64,000 bases of DNA from Ypsolopha sequella (taxonomy: Eukaryota; Arthropoda; Insecta; Lepidoptera; Ypsolophidae), in assembly GCA_934047225.1 (NCBI GenBank), contig OW203988.1, forward strand, positions 3,692,229 to 3,756,228, in the 5' to 3' direction. Positions 43,890 to 55,500 of the stretch are shown here, in pieces (the first letter of the stretch is position 1; the number at the start of each line of letters is the position of its first letter). Under the pieces are notes generated by a model. The model was not told the origin of the DNA and searched no databases. It was given only the letters and a program-made list of their open reading frames with translations. The position numbers and the translations under genes were made by a program.

Positions 43890-44500
43890 TCTTTCGCTCA
43901 GTGTGCAGATCGACACCCGCATCGGCAAAGCGGCCACATTGTTTGGGAAGCTCAGTACAAGAGTATGGGATAGTAAGCACCTTAACATAAAGACCAACTG
44001 ATCGTCTTCCAGGCCTGTATCTTGAGCATGCTTTTGTATGGAGCCGAATCGTGCATCAGATAAGAACATCAAACATCCTTGACATGACATGGGAAGACAG
44101 AGTCGCTAATAAGAGGGTACTAGAACTCATACACCTACCCAGCCACACGCCCTGCTCTAGAGTGACGCTTGCGCTAGCTGAAGCATGTGCACTATGTGCA
44201 GCGCTGGACCCTGCTCAGCTGCCGTCGCGGATGCCAAGAGAGACTTGGGCAGCCCTTTTCTGCGTTTGAAGGACTGCGTCAAGAGCATGCGGGCTGGGTC
44301 GCCACCGTGCGGGCAGTCACCTGGAAATACTGTTTCAGGGGAAAACGCACGTTGCACCACCAACCTGTTGGCTGACAAACGCAAAAGGAGGCAACGTCTC
44401 GACCTTGCGCCCCTTGTGCGGGAGATTTGCCGCTCCCATATCGGCTTATTTAGCCTCACCGATAAGTGCCAAAAAATGGACATTGCATAGAATCGTCCAA
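43890..44500 (+). pseudogene. decayed LINE reverse-transcriptase C-terminal region (RTE-like)
   Basis: Broken frames read in order: RIGKAATLFGKLSTRVWDSK, then ACILSMLLYGAES, then MTWEDRVANKRVLE, then LRLKDCVKSMRAG, then CRSHIGLFSLTDKC. This matches the C-terminal third of endonuclease/reverse-transcriptase proteins of lepidopteran LINEs (RIGKA...F..L..RVW, ACVLSTLLYGSE, LR.KD..K, C.SRIGL..H...C). Several stops and frameshifts show it is dead. The 5' part is missing. Confidence 0.65.
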
Positions 44501-44504
44501 CACA

Positions 44505-45160
44505 CTTGATTGAATTGATTCCCTTGATTCCCTTAATTCAATCTGTCATTCAAAAATAAAAAGCCAATTAAAAATACAAAAAAAAATAATGTGTCTCAGG
44601 TATACTCATAGTATTCGTTATTTCAGCAAGAGTACCGCACGAACAAACGAACGGTGTTCTTAGCAATGCATTGTATTTTCTTAGGCATTGAGTTGGGTCA
44701 GCAACCATAAATACCTATTTGCAATTGACGTCAAAAATGAGATCAAAAATCGATAAAAAAACGCCCGAAAATTTTGGATTATTTTGTTTAGATTTATTTG
44801 AACAGGAAACATGCCGAAAACCGATATATGGCTTAAGGCCCCAGACTCTCTTTGCAACATTTCGCTTTCATCTTACCTGAGGCTTTAGAAGTGGCGCTCC
44901 CCCCGCTGCATTAAGATGTTAGAGACCGCACATGAATGTTGCTCTACTTCGTTAAATGAATGTACGATTACTTAAAATTTGACATGTGAAGATTTTTTAT
45001 AATTCAAGTAACGGTAATTTACAAAGTTTGGTTAGTTTATCGGAACAAACAAAATGAATTTGCAAAAGCAAAATAAACAAAAGTTAATCTACCTGGAATA
45101 GATGGCCTATTGGTAGCAGTAAAAGTGATTAGTATTAAGACACAATACATTTTATAGGTC
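44505..45160. other. intergenic, nothing recognised
   Basis: Short frames only. No shared repeat noticed. Confidence 0.3.
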
Positions 45161-45164
45161 ATGC

Positions 45165-45365
45165 AATTATTTGCAGATTTTTACCGAAGGGGTGTCAAGA
45201 GGTGTTCCGAGTGTGAACTGTGAGATGCAAGTCATAAGTCCACCCATACGTGTACCTATAAGTACACTCGCGTTTCTCCGACGATTATTACGTCTCAGCG
45301 TGATGAGCCCTATCGCTCTAAGGAAACCTGCATGCCCTAAAAAGCGTGTAGTTGTGCCCGAAAAT
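45165..45365 (+). repeat. SINE body fragment (no tRNA head)
   Basis: Shares aggaaacctgcatgccctaa + aaagcgtgtagt with the SINE at 16666-16935. The left end catgcaattatttgcagatt is repeated at 46043-46065. Confidence 0.55.
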
Positions 45366-45444
45366 TTATTTATTAATCAAGATTTTCATTTAACTAATGC
45401 CTGATATAAAAAATACCTTTATAAAATTTGGAAATGTAACGATA

Positions 45445-45866
45445 ATTATCTCGTAGAAAAAAAATCGTTTAGCAGTGGTCGAATTCATAAAATCACAACT
45501 ACTTAAAGCACTCGAAATAAGAAAACTAAAGTATTATCCAAAAAAGTAACCAGGTAAGATTATTTTTGAAGATATGGGAATAAATGATACCTGAATAAAT
45601 TTCTTGTTTTTGTCATAATTTTTACGTGACGTGTGCATGAATGAAACCCTCAACGCGTAGAACGTAAATACAGGTATGTTTGAAGCCTAAAAAACCTTTT
45701 AAAAGTAGCATTTAAGAAAATGAAAAAATATGTTTTGAAATCTCTAAATTCCACACTTTAAATTAACGTAAAATGTATTTTAGTCATTGCTTTCTTACTA
45801 ACTAATATAAAATCTTTCTTTTCTGATAATTCAGCGAGAATACTGACTTATACGGGACTAGAGCCA
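45445..45866 (+). repeat. about 410-bp direct duplication, copy 1
   Basis: Nearly collinear with 47325-47735 (roughly 90% identical by eye), e.g. attcataaaatcacaactac, aagtaaccaggtaagatta, acgtgacgtgtgcatgaatg and ctttcttactaactaa in the same order. Non-coding. Confidence 0.8.
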
Positions 45867-46198
45867 GGTAATAATACGTTATTCCAAAAAGTGGCGACAG
45901 CGGTGCTGGTATAAAATTTGTGTCATGCCATCCCCGTGGGTTTTTTAGACCACAACTTCTAAAATACGGCTTATTAAACCTAAATCTCGTAATGGTTTTC
46001 GAATTAACACACATTAACATAACTTAATCTAAGCGAATTAGGGCATGCAATTATTCGCAGATTTTTACTATCCGGATAACGGATAATGTATTATCCGGAT
46101 AACCGGATACTTATGGTAAAAATTAAGGGTAGTAATAAAAGCTCCGAAAACTAAATTAAAACCGCCCAAAAAAACGGCCTACTGCAAACATCTTGAAA

Positions 46199-46925
46199 AA
46201 AAACCGGCCAAGTGCGAGTCAGACTCTAGTCAGACCCTAGGGTTCCGAATTGTGGATGATAAATTTAGTTTTATCTTTTTTTTTTTCGTGAATTTCTCAA
46301 CCGCTTTATTTTTTCTGTAATTCTTACGTAAACGCATATTACCATGATTTTTTTTCATATTTTTGGTCCACCAGTTTTGGAGATAAGAGGGGGGACATAC
46401 ATTTTTTTATAGATTTTCAAGGATTTATCGAAATAGATGCAATTAAATATAGCCAAACTATATATTATTACAATAAGCTTTTTAATACTTACAATGTGAT
46501 ACCCATATTGTATTTTTATATAAAAAAAATATATATTTTACTTTTTTTTTATATTTTTAAATCACTATAGTTTTCCCGGTTATTGGTCAGTTATGATCTA
46601 TAATGGTAATTTTTTTCATATTTTTCGGTTTACCAGTTTCGGACATAGACATTTTTGTGTTTTTTTTTCAAGATTTCACTAAACCAGTGCCAGTAAATAT
46701 AGTAAAAGTATATATTTTTACAATCACCTTTTTAGTGTCTACAGTTTGATACCCATATTGTATTTTTAGGATATTTTTTATTTTTCGCATTTTTGTTTTA
46801 AAAATATTTTAAACAATTTCAAATTTTCAAATTTTGTAGGCAAATTAATGCTATTTTTGTGCCAAATTTCATGTCTTTATCTTTACGGTGCTAAAGTTAT
46901 GATGCTGTGAAATACGGACGGACGT
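46199..46925 (+). mobile_element. 'accggccaagtgcgagtc' family member
   Basis: Starts aaaaccggccaagtgcgagt, has gggttccgaattgtgg, and ends near gaaatacggacggacg. The interior has two diverged ccatgattttttttcatat-type blocks. Its inverted partner is 48022-48580. Confidence 0.7.
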
Positions 46926-47324
46926 AGATTAGACTTTATTTTTTCGAAACAGGGATTTCTTATAATATTCAAAAAATATTTTATCCATAGTTGTTTACTT
47001 ATTAAATGATAAGTGCAATATTCAAGTAGAGCAACTTTCATGAAACAGTTCGCCTCTCCATAAGAATCTACGCGAGGGAAAGGGAGCAACCGTGCGAGCG
47101 AGAGGTAAAATGACGTCGAGCTACACAACACACGTCTGAACGCTGCGATGTCCCAGCGAAACTGAGGGAAATTTCGACGCGTTTTGTGTTTTAAACTCTC
47201 GATAAGTTTCGAATTGATAGATGTTCTTAAAATATTTTTTTAAGTACCGTTTTTTGTTATTTCACTTGTTAATAGTTCTATTCTACGTGTTTTAAATTTG
47301 ACTACGCTAAACGATAGTTTTCTA

Positions 47325-47735
47325 GTAGAAAAAAAATATTTTAGCAGTGGTTGAATTCATAAAATCACAACTACTTAAAGCACACGAAATAAGAAAACTA
47401 AAGTATTATCCAAAAAAGTAACCAGGTAAGATTATTGTTGAAGATATGGAAATAAATGATACCTGGATAAATTTCTTGTTTTTGACATCATTTTTACGTG
47501 ACGTGTGCATGAATGAGACTCTCAACGCGTAGAACATAAATAAAGGTATGTTTAAAGCCTAAAAAACCTATTAAAAGTAGCATTAAAGTAAATGAAAAAA
47601 TATGTTTTGAAATCTTCAAATTCCACACTATAAATTAACGTAAAATGTATTTTATTTATTGCTTTCTTACTAACTAAAATAAAATCTTTCTTTTCTGATA
47701 ATTCTGCAAGAATACTGATTTTTAGGGGACTGGAG
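47325..47735 (+). repeat. about 410-bp direct duplication, copy 2
   Basis: See 45445-45866. The spacing between copies is about 1.88 kb. Confidence 0.8.
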
Positions 47736-48021
47736 CCTTAACACTTCGGCTTCACACAGTTCCTTTTTATTACTTTGCTTTTTTTTTTATATTGTTTATA
47801 TCTTTATACAGTTTTACAAAGTTTGGCAAACTGAAAAGTTGATCAAAGCATTTATAAGCCACTGCTCAGGGGCCAGGCCCGCCCAGAAAAAACTCTAGTT
47901 ATCTAGATATTGTACGCCAATGTCAAATGCGCCCGCTGTTGACTGTCGAATGCAAGTACATCCTAAATGAAGTATGAATATGAGCTAATTGAAACCATCA
48001 CTACATACATGCAAGATTTAG

Positions 48022-48580
48022 TTTTAGGGTTCCGTACTAAAAAGGTAGATACAAAATGAACCTTTATGGTGAGACTCCGTTGTCCGTCCGTCCGTCCGTA
48101 AAGTCTATACATATATCACAGCCTGATAACTTTAGCACCGTTAAGAATAAAGACATGAAATTTGGCACAAAAATAGCATTAAATTGCCTACATATCACAT
48201 TGAATTTGATATTGTTCAAAATATTTCCAAAACAAAAGTTAGAGAAATAAAAAATAGTATCCTAAAATATAATATCGGTATCAAATTGTAGGTATTAAAA
48301 ATTTGATCGTAAAAATATATAGTTTGGCTATATTTAAAAGCATCTATTTCGAGAAATCCTTGAAAAACCATTAAAAATTGTATGTCCCCCCCCCCCCCTT
48401 ATCTTAAAACGGGTGGAATGAAAAATATGAAGAAATCATGGTAATAGATGTTTACGTAAAGGTTAAAGGAAAATTAAAGCGGTTAACGAAAAAACGAAAA
48501 AAAAAAAACAAAATTAAATTTATTAGCCACAATCCGGAACCCTAGGTACGTGAATCTGACTCGCACTTGGCCGGTTTTTG
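48022..48580 (-). mobile_element. 'agggttccgtac...cttggccgg' family member, reverse orientation
   Basis: Starts tttagggttccgtactaaaa with a gtccgtccgtccgt tract and ends tctgactcgcacttggccgg + ttttt. A run of C occurs at 48387-48398. Confidence 0.75.
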
Positions 48581-48584
48581 CTCA

Positions 48585-49200
48585 AGCTCACGCTCGGACT
48601 TCAAAACAAAATTGAAGATGACAGTGTGCTAGAAATTTATTTTAGCACGCCCATGGCCGACTAAAACACACCCTTTTTGTGAACGTTCCAGGGTGACAGA
48701 TTGTGATGTGAACCTGTAGTTATTTGTTATGTAGGAATACATCAATAGATATAGGTAGGTACCGGTAATTACCAGCCTAATAAGCTGTAAGCTTCTTGCT
48801 ACCAAGTGGTTGAAGTAAAAAAAAAATTGTTGTTAATTACGTTAACCATTTCTCGGGCAAGCTCCTTTCATACAAAACTACAAAAGTTTTCGTTTCTATA
48901 TGGAACCCTAAAAACTTTTAAGCTTAAAGTACTGTTGCAAAACTTTGTCCAACGTAAATTATCGATTGCGATTTGTTGTGCAAATGGGTACGTCACTACC
49001 AATGATACCAGGAAGTTCGAAAACAAAAATTCGGGGGAAATAAAATATTATACAAAAACATAAGTATAGCTTAGTAGTATCACTTGATCGATGTTCATTG
49101 TTTATATGATTAAATATGTTCCAATATATTTTATCTTCCTAATCGATTACAAGAAAATGTTATAATATAGAGTGGTTCTTAGTTTAACAAAATTAAGTGG
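48585..49200. other. AT-rich intergenic upstream of the IFRD gene
   Basis: No repeats or genes recognised. Confidence 0.35.
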
Positions 49201-49201
49201 A

Positions 49202-49526
49202 TTTAATTTTGTGCGCTGGCAAGGCTAAATTCAAAATGGCTACGATTTTTCCCTCCCGCCCGCCTCCTTAAAACTGACAGCGCATTGCGCAAAAAAAAAG
49301 TCAAAAGAGCGAAGTCGAGTGTGCATGTTACACGGTCAAACATGTTAAAAAGTTTTTCTGAAATTTTAGTTTTATGTTGCATTTGGTGTCTAAATCGTTC
49401 TATAGGAACTGATATATTGAACTTATCTCCGTCTTGATTAAGTGTGAAACTTAGAAAAATAACTAGTGAATATTTTTTTGCCTCAATCTGTTCAGCTTGA
49501 ATTTGTCCAGAAAACAACATTTCACC
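49202..49526 (+). promoter_or_regulatory. probable promoter and 5' UTR of the IFRD gene
   Basis: A locally GC-richer, repeat-free stretch (ccctcccgcccgcctcc at 49250-49266) lies directly before the start codon. No TATA box is evident. The exact start of transcription cannot be read. Confidence 0.4.
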
Positions 49527-49557
49527 ATGCCTAAAGGAAAGAAGAAAGGAAAATACG
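49527..49557 (+). CDS. IFRD exon 1 (coding part)
   Basis: ATG in a ttcaccATGC context; encodes MPKGKKKGKY plus one base. The donor gttagt begins at 49558 (phase 1). Intron 1 is 2252 bp. Confidence 0.85.
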
Positions 49558-52500
49558 GTTAGTAAACGTCGTTACTTATCAATAATTTCATATTTCGTTG
49601 GTGCAGTCACCAAAGGAATGTGCCAATTCGAGATCACGCGTTGACCTTGTGGTACTTTCCGTCCGTAGATATGACAAATCCACGTATTTATTTGTTCACG
49701 GTCGTTTTGTCTTGGCATGTCGTTGCACCCAGCTTTGAAACATATGGGCAACATATGCACAAAGAAAGAATCTTCAGCAACAATTTTAACCTCAATTTCA
49801 GCATCATAGCCACATTTCAGCATCAGAGCCACATTTCGCACAATGTTATGATGTATACTTACTAACTCGGGACTAATTACGTAGTGAGGGCTTCCCTGTA
49901 TATTTTACGAACTTGCCGGAAAACCCCCAAGTACCATGAGGGAAATTGGATCAATATCACAATTAATTGTGAGACATTTAATGAGAAGTTTATTTGTAAA
50001 CAAACAACCACATTTGGATACATTATTATGTAATTTGCATTTAGATAATAAAACAACTCACAATTTTGATAAGAAGTTGGACCATTTTTGTAGAGCTATT
50101 TTAAAGAAATCTTACACAACTCAGTCTGAGTGAGCACACACCTACTCAGTTTTTGATGCAAAATAGTAGTTTATGCTACAAGGGCGAAAATAAATAAATT
50201 ACGAGGACGATTTAAAACACGAGCGTAGCGAGTGTTTTAAACGTAACCGAGTAATTTATTGCTTTTACGCCCGTGTATCATACTACGTTTTTCAATGCAA
50301 AGTGTGAGGAAATGAAAATAAATATAATCTTGTGAACTTTAAATTATAATTGGCTCAAAAAGACTGTATCCAGAGCCGTTAAACAGTGGAAAAAAAAGTA
50401 TAATATCTATGGTACACAGGAAAGGCTGCCAACCATTATAAATAAATAAAAAATAATAATAATAATAAAGCCCTAGGGCAAAATAATCGACTTTTTGTTC
50501 GGTTTTGATTCATAAAAAGTGGGCCTTTACGAGCACATGCATTGAAAAATCATTTTCTATGCACAGATCTTAAGCGTTCATACCTAGCTGAAGTTAATAA
50601 AACAAATGTTCAAAATCCACACCAGGCCATACAAACAAGCAATGGCCCCATGAGTACTGTGCAGAGACATGGAAACAGTTGCATAATGATTATGAAACTG
50701 CTTGAAAACATAAATTCCACTGCATTTACTATTATTCCAAGATTCTTTGCTATGATGTGAGAGCTATTGCAAGCTTCATTAAATTTCTCTTGCTTTGTCT
50801 ATGTATATTTACCATGTATTTCCCATGTAGTAGAATTACAATGATCTCTTGTTTAACCAGTAGAATTATTGATTGTCGATAACAATTGATTTACAGCAAG
50901 ATTATGGTTTGTGAAAGTCTACGGGTTAATATGTACCTATTTCTTTCAGTCTTAAAAACCTTAAAACAAAATCCAACATAAGGTTTTATTTCTAATTTCA
51001 TTGTGTACTGCTATTGTTATTTTACTTCTATAATTATTACAAAATATTAATAAAATGTTGGAATATGTGTAACATGGTGCAACACTCTCAAATTGACTAA
51101 TGTATGTGTCGCAAGCCAAAAGTAAATTTGTCATTTTACAAATAGCATCGTCAGTTTCTAAATGCTCACAATTTGGCTATTGAATGAATCTTCATCATAT
51201 AGTGGAATTCGGCATTTTATGATTTGCCTCTGCATATAGTAACTCTGTTAGAACTATTGAGGGTTGGCTCCGCTCTTCGTCACTCCTATTTTTCACTTTT
51301 TGGTGAAAGACTGTAGATTTCGGCTTTTTAGAAAATGACAAAGTCGAATGGCCGAACGGGAAAATTGCAGTTAGAAAATAACAACTCCGTTTGAAAAATG
51401 TCAAACTTTACTATTTTCCTGCGACAAATGCAACATGAGCATCTGCAAATATTTATGAAAATAGAAAAAACAAAATCAAACAAAAATTTTGGTAATTTAG
51501 ATTAACATTAAGAAAATCAAATTAAAAACATACATACACCTTACTTCACACCTATCTCCCAGTGGGATAGACAGCGACTACAGATTTCCATCTACTACGA
51601 TCCTGACATACTTTGTTTCCTTCTTCCACATCCATCAATCTAGTCATACAAGCTCTTCTATTCTTCTAAAAACATTGTTAACTGTATCCAGTGTTGTTTG
51701 CAAAATAAATATAACATAATTTGTGTAAATAAACTGTTAACATTAACTAAAAATACAAAAGTAAAATGTTTATCCAATTGAGCTTACACTACTATTCTGT
51801 TTATTTCAGATCATAAAAGAACAGAGCAAGCCTACTCGTCTGATGAGGATGCTGGGATCGACTTGACCAATGATAACTACTCGGAGACGTCGGGACAGTC
51901 AGACCTCAAGAGTAATCATGATGAAGCAGGTAAAATAACAAATGGTGCTAAATTCTTACTACTAAATGTTATTGAAGTAGAAGCAGTTGCCTCTTTTTGG
52001 GTAACATTCCAACTGTAGAAAACATTTACGCATGCTCACATGAGGTGCAACATGCTCTCGATAAGTTAACAATAACACCAATTCGGCGCAACACAACTTG
52101 ACTTAATTAACAGGACTAAACTTAATTTAAGTGTTCTGTCCTTTTCTTTCTGTATCGAAAAGACAAAGGCGGGACGCTCAAAATAAGGTTAGTCTTGTCA
52201 GTTGTGTTGCGCCGAATCGATACCATTATATCTCATAATGTGGGGCTTCGCAAGAAATAAGTTAAAAATGGAGTTTATGTTCAGACTGACTCACCATTAC
52301 AACCAAATAAGTTTTCAAAATTGTTACAAAAATTTCAAATACATTTCAGTAGTTTGAACTAGTTTGCTACCTACTTTTTCTCTGTCAAACATACAAAGAG
52401 TTTTATATGAATTTACAGAGATCATAACATGAAATGAATATACTCATATAAATTTAATGGAAGTGCTTATTTATAAACTTGTTAACCTAATCCATAAACA

Positions 52501-55500
52501 TAATGTTTCAATTACTTTTCACTAGAACTGCTTTCAAGCTATGAAGTAATAAAATTATCATTGCAATTTGACCTGTTCTGGTTCTGCTAATTATTAAGTC
52601 ATTAATAGTATTTACTGTGAAACAAACTAATTATTATACCACAATATGCATTATAATTATTATACCACAATATGCATTATAATTATTATACCCCTAAATA
52701 CCGAACCACCTGTTGTATTAAGACACATCGCTAAGCGCATACCTTCATACAAACGCTGTCACCACACTATGGAGTGTCTTTGGAATGTTATTATAACTTT
52801 TAGGCTGAGTCCATTATCATTATCTAGATCTATGTTTAAGTCGAACTAAATACCGTGAAACTTGAGTAATATCTTAACAACAAACCCCTAAAATACGTAA
52901 ATTCAACGTTTTTTTTTCACCAAAAGTGGAGCCGAAAGTGCTTTTATTGTTTTAGATAAAATATAAAAATTAATACGGGTCAAACAACGAAAATGTTATC
53001 TAGATTAATAATAACCAAAAATAATGTTTTAAAACCGCCACAGTCTTGCTAAAAGAGACTTTTCCTGAGAAACAAGTTTTCAATTTTACGCCGGCGTCGA
53101 AATCCGCACGATTTTATTGTCCTCGCAAGTTTCATGGAGCATGCAGCTTATAGTGAAATGAAACAGCATGACATTTGGCCACGCTCACAATTGAGTTGGT
53201 CGCGTCATGACGATTATCCTTAACTGAAGGATAACTAGATTGAATGTTAGTTTAAAAATACTTTAAATAATTAAGTGATTAAAATCTATATCAACCTATT
53301 GAACTAAAATGTTGATGGAACTCTTTTGACACTATTCTTCACAGTTCACAGTATTTGCAACTGTAGTGCCAAATAATTGCTTTGTTTACAAATATCAGCT
53401 TTTAATAATATCTACACTGCATAGTATCTATTTGGTAATTACGAGAAGGCTAAAGACTGGGGAAGCAAAGTGAAAATTACAAGTGTGATGACTGGTTCTG
53501 TAGAGCTGTAGACAGTGTTGATACTGGTGGTTATAAACGAGTATAGATTGAATTTTGAATCTCGTCTTATTTCCTCATTATGCTATAAATATTCGGCGGC
53601 GACGGCAGCTGAGATAAAAAGACTTAGCAATGTTTGGTTACTTCAAGGTCATTTGTGATATTAACACATGTTAGATAACGATTCAACGAAAGGTTAAGGA
53701 TGTATTTGTGGTTCTAATTTAGTTACAATAGAAGCTATTTTAAGGCTGAATAAAAGGTCAATTCAAATTTCCTTAAAAGTCTGTTTTATGTATTTGCATA
53801 AACTGTTCCAAAATACGCTTCATCGAAACCTAAAGTTTTATGCCACTAAAAATGTCCTCTATATTCACTAGGTTCCCCTAATTTTTCCGTACTTATGTAC
53901 AAGGTGGCGCAAAAGTAATGTAATAATGTTAATTGGCTGCCATTTTTGCAGATTGTTCCAAATGTTACTGTGCTTTGACATTTATGATGTAGATATATTG
54001 TCAACAAGCCATGGAGCGGTACACACCTCAAGAACGTGGAATTATTGTTACTGCTTATTTGACAAATTTTGATCTCGCGTTTTGGAGATTTAAACGGCCA
54101 TTCAGATCGTCAGATAGACTTCTTCCTTTGGGGCTTTTCAAAATCTCGCGTTTACCACAACAAACCACGAACCTTGCAAGTCTTGAAAGATAACATTGAA
54201 GAAGAAATCGCCAATTTGGAGCCAGATAGGCAGATATTTTGCGAGCAACAATTCAAAATGCCGTTAAACGAGCGCCATTATGCATCAACTCGGGAGCGAT
54301 ATAATTTTTTCCAATTAATGTCATCAATTTTACACTTTCAAATAAACTTTCTATGAAAAAAAAGCTTTTTTTTTTCATTTATAACAAATTGGCAGCCAAT
54401 TTAAATTATGACATTACTTTTGCGCCACCTTGTATATGCTAGACAACATGTGGCCGAGTGGTACAGAGTGCTCGCCGCCTGCTGAACCAGAGGTCGTGAG
54501 TTTAATCTCTGGGGTACGCATTAATTTGTGTTCGATCTGCAAGGCACGTTAAGCCGGTGGTCCATTTATGTCTAAAGTATTATAATAGGACTCACCACCC
54601 ACGTCACGTTTGGGACGTAATAATCGTCAGTGAAAAGCGGTTGTACCAAGTCTGACTTGCATTTCATAGTTCACACTTGGGAATCCTCAGGGATTCATGT
54701 CGTGACGATGTTTTTTTTTTTAGGGTTCCGGACCCAAAGGGCAAAACTGATGTTTAGCATCTTAGGTTAGTTCTTAGACGGAATTAGTTACAGTTTTGAA
54801 CTTTTGATATGTTGTGTGGAAATGTTGACCGAAAACCTTTTAATTTAATTGAAAATTAAATAATATAAATTTTCAGGAGGTTCATGCATGAAAAAAGGTC
54901 AAAAAGGATTTTTGTTTTTCATACCTTGGCATGTACATAGGATGTCATTGTGTAGAGGTCATTAAGTTGGGTACAGATATTTTTATGGGGGGCCAAAGCT
55001 GTCAGTGTTAGATCATTTTTGTTACGGGGTCTATCTTAAAACCTAAACTAGTTAGTTTTCTTTAATTTTATCTCTTTTTATAACACTTTTCTGAACCAAC
55101 AACATGTACCAATTCTTATTCCTTCAGCTCTAAGCTCTATAACTAAACAATTCCAGAAAACGAGCTCCAGGAGAAGCTCGAAGAGAAAGTGCTGGAGACG
55201 ATAGACGGTCTCAGCGCGCGATCCAACGCTGCGCGCGCGTCGGCCTTAGTCTCCCTGCGCACCGTGCTTCAGCGGCGCAATCTGTCGCACGTGCTGGCCA
55301 ATCACAGGGCGACCTTAGCCGACCACGTGACCCGCATGCTGCGGCGGGGGAAGGACGGGGAGAAGCGTGCGGCTGCTGGTACTGCGTCCGTTTTAGCTTT
55401 GCAGGTTAGTTTGATTTTTCTTACTGAAAATGTATAGATGATAAAAATACAATTGACAACCCAGATGATTTTTCGACGATCACGGTCAGTCGCGAGCTCA

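Noticed and set aside
44185..44490. 101-residue open frame as a separate gene
   Set aside because: Its residues match the C-terminal part of LINE reverse-transcriptase proteins and continue from remnants in other frames upstream, so it is part of a dead LINE.
45445..47735. LTR retrotransposon with 410-bp LTRs
   Set aside because: No TG/CA ends, primer binding site, polypurine tract or coding remnant between the copies.
49203..49520. 105-residue minus-strand frame next to the IFRD start codon (possible divergent gene)
   Set aside because: It overlaps the probable promoter and 5' UTR and has no recognisable domain. A bidirectional promoter is possible, but nothing in the protein supports it.
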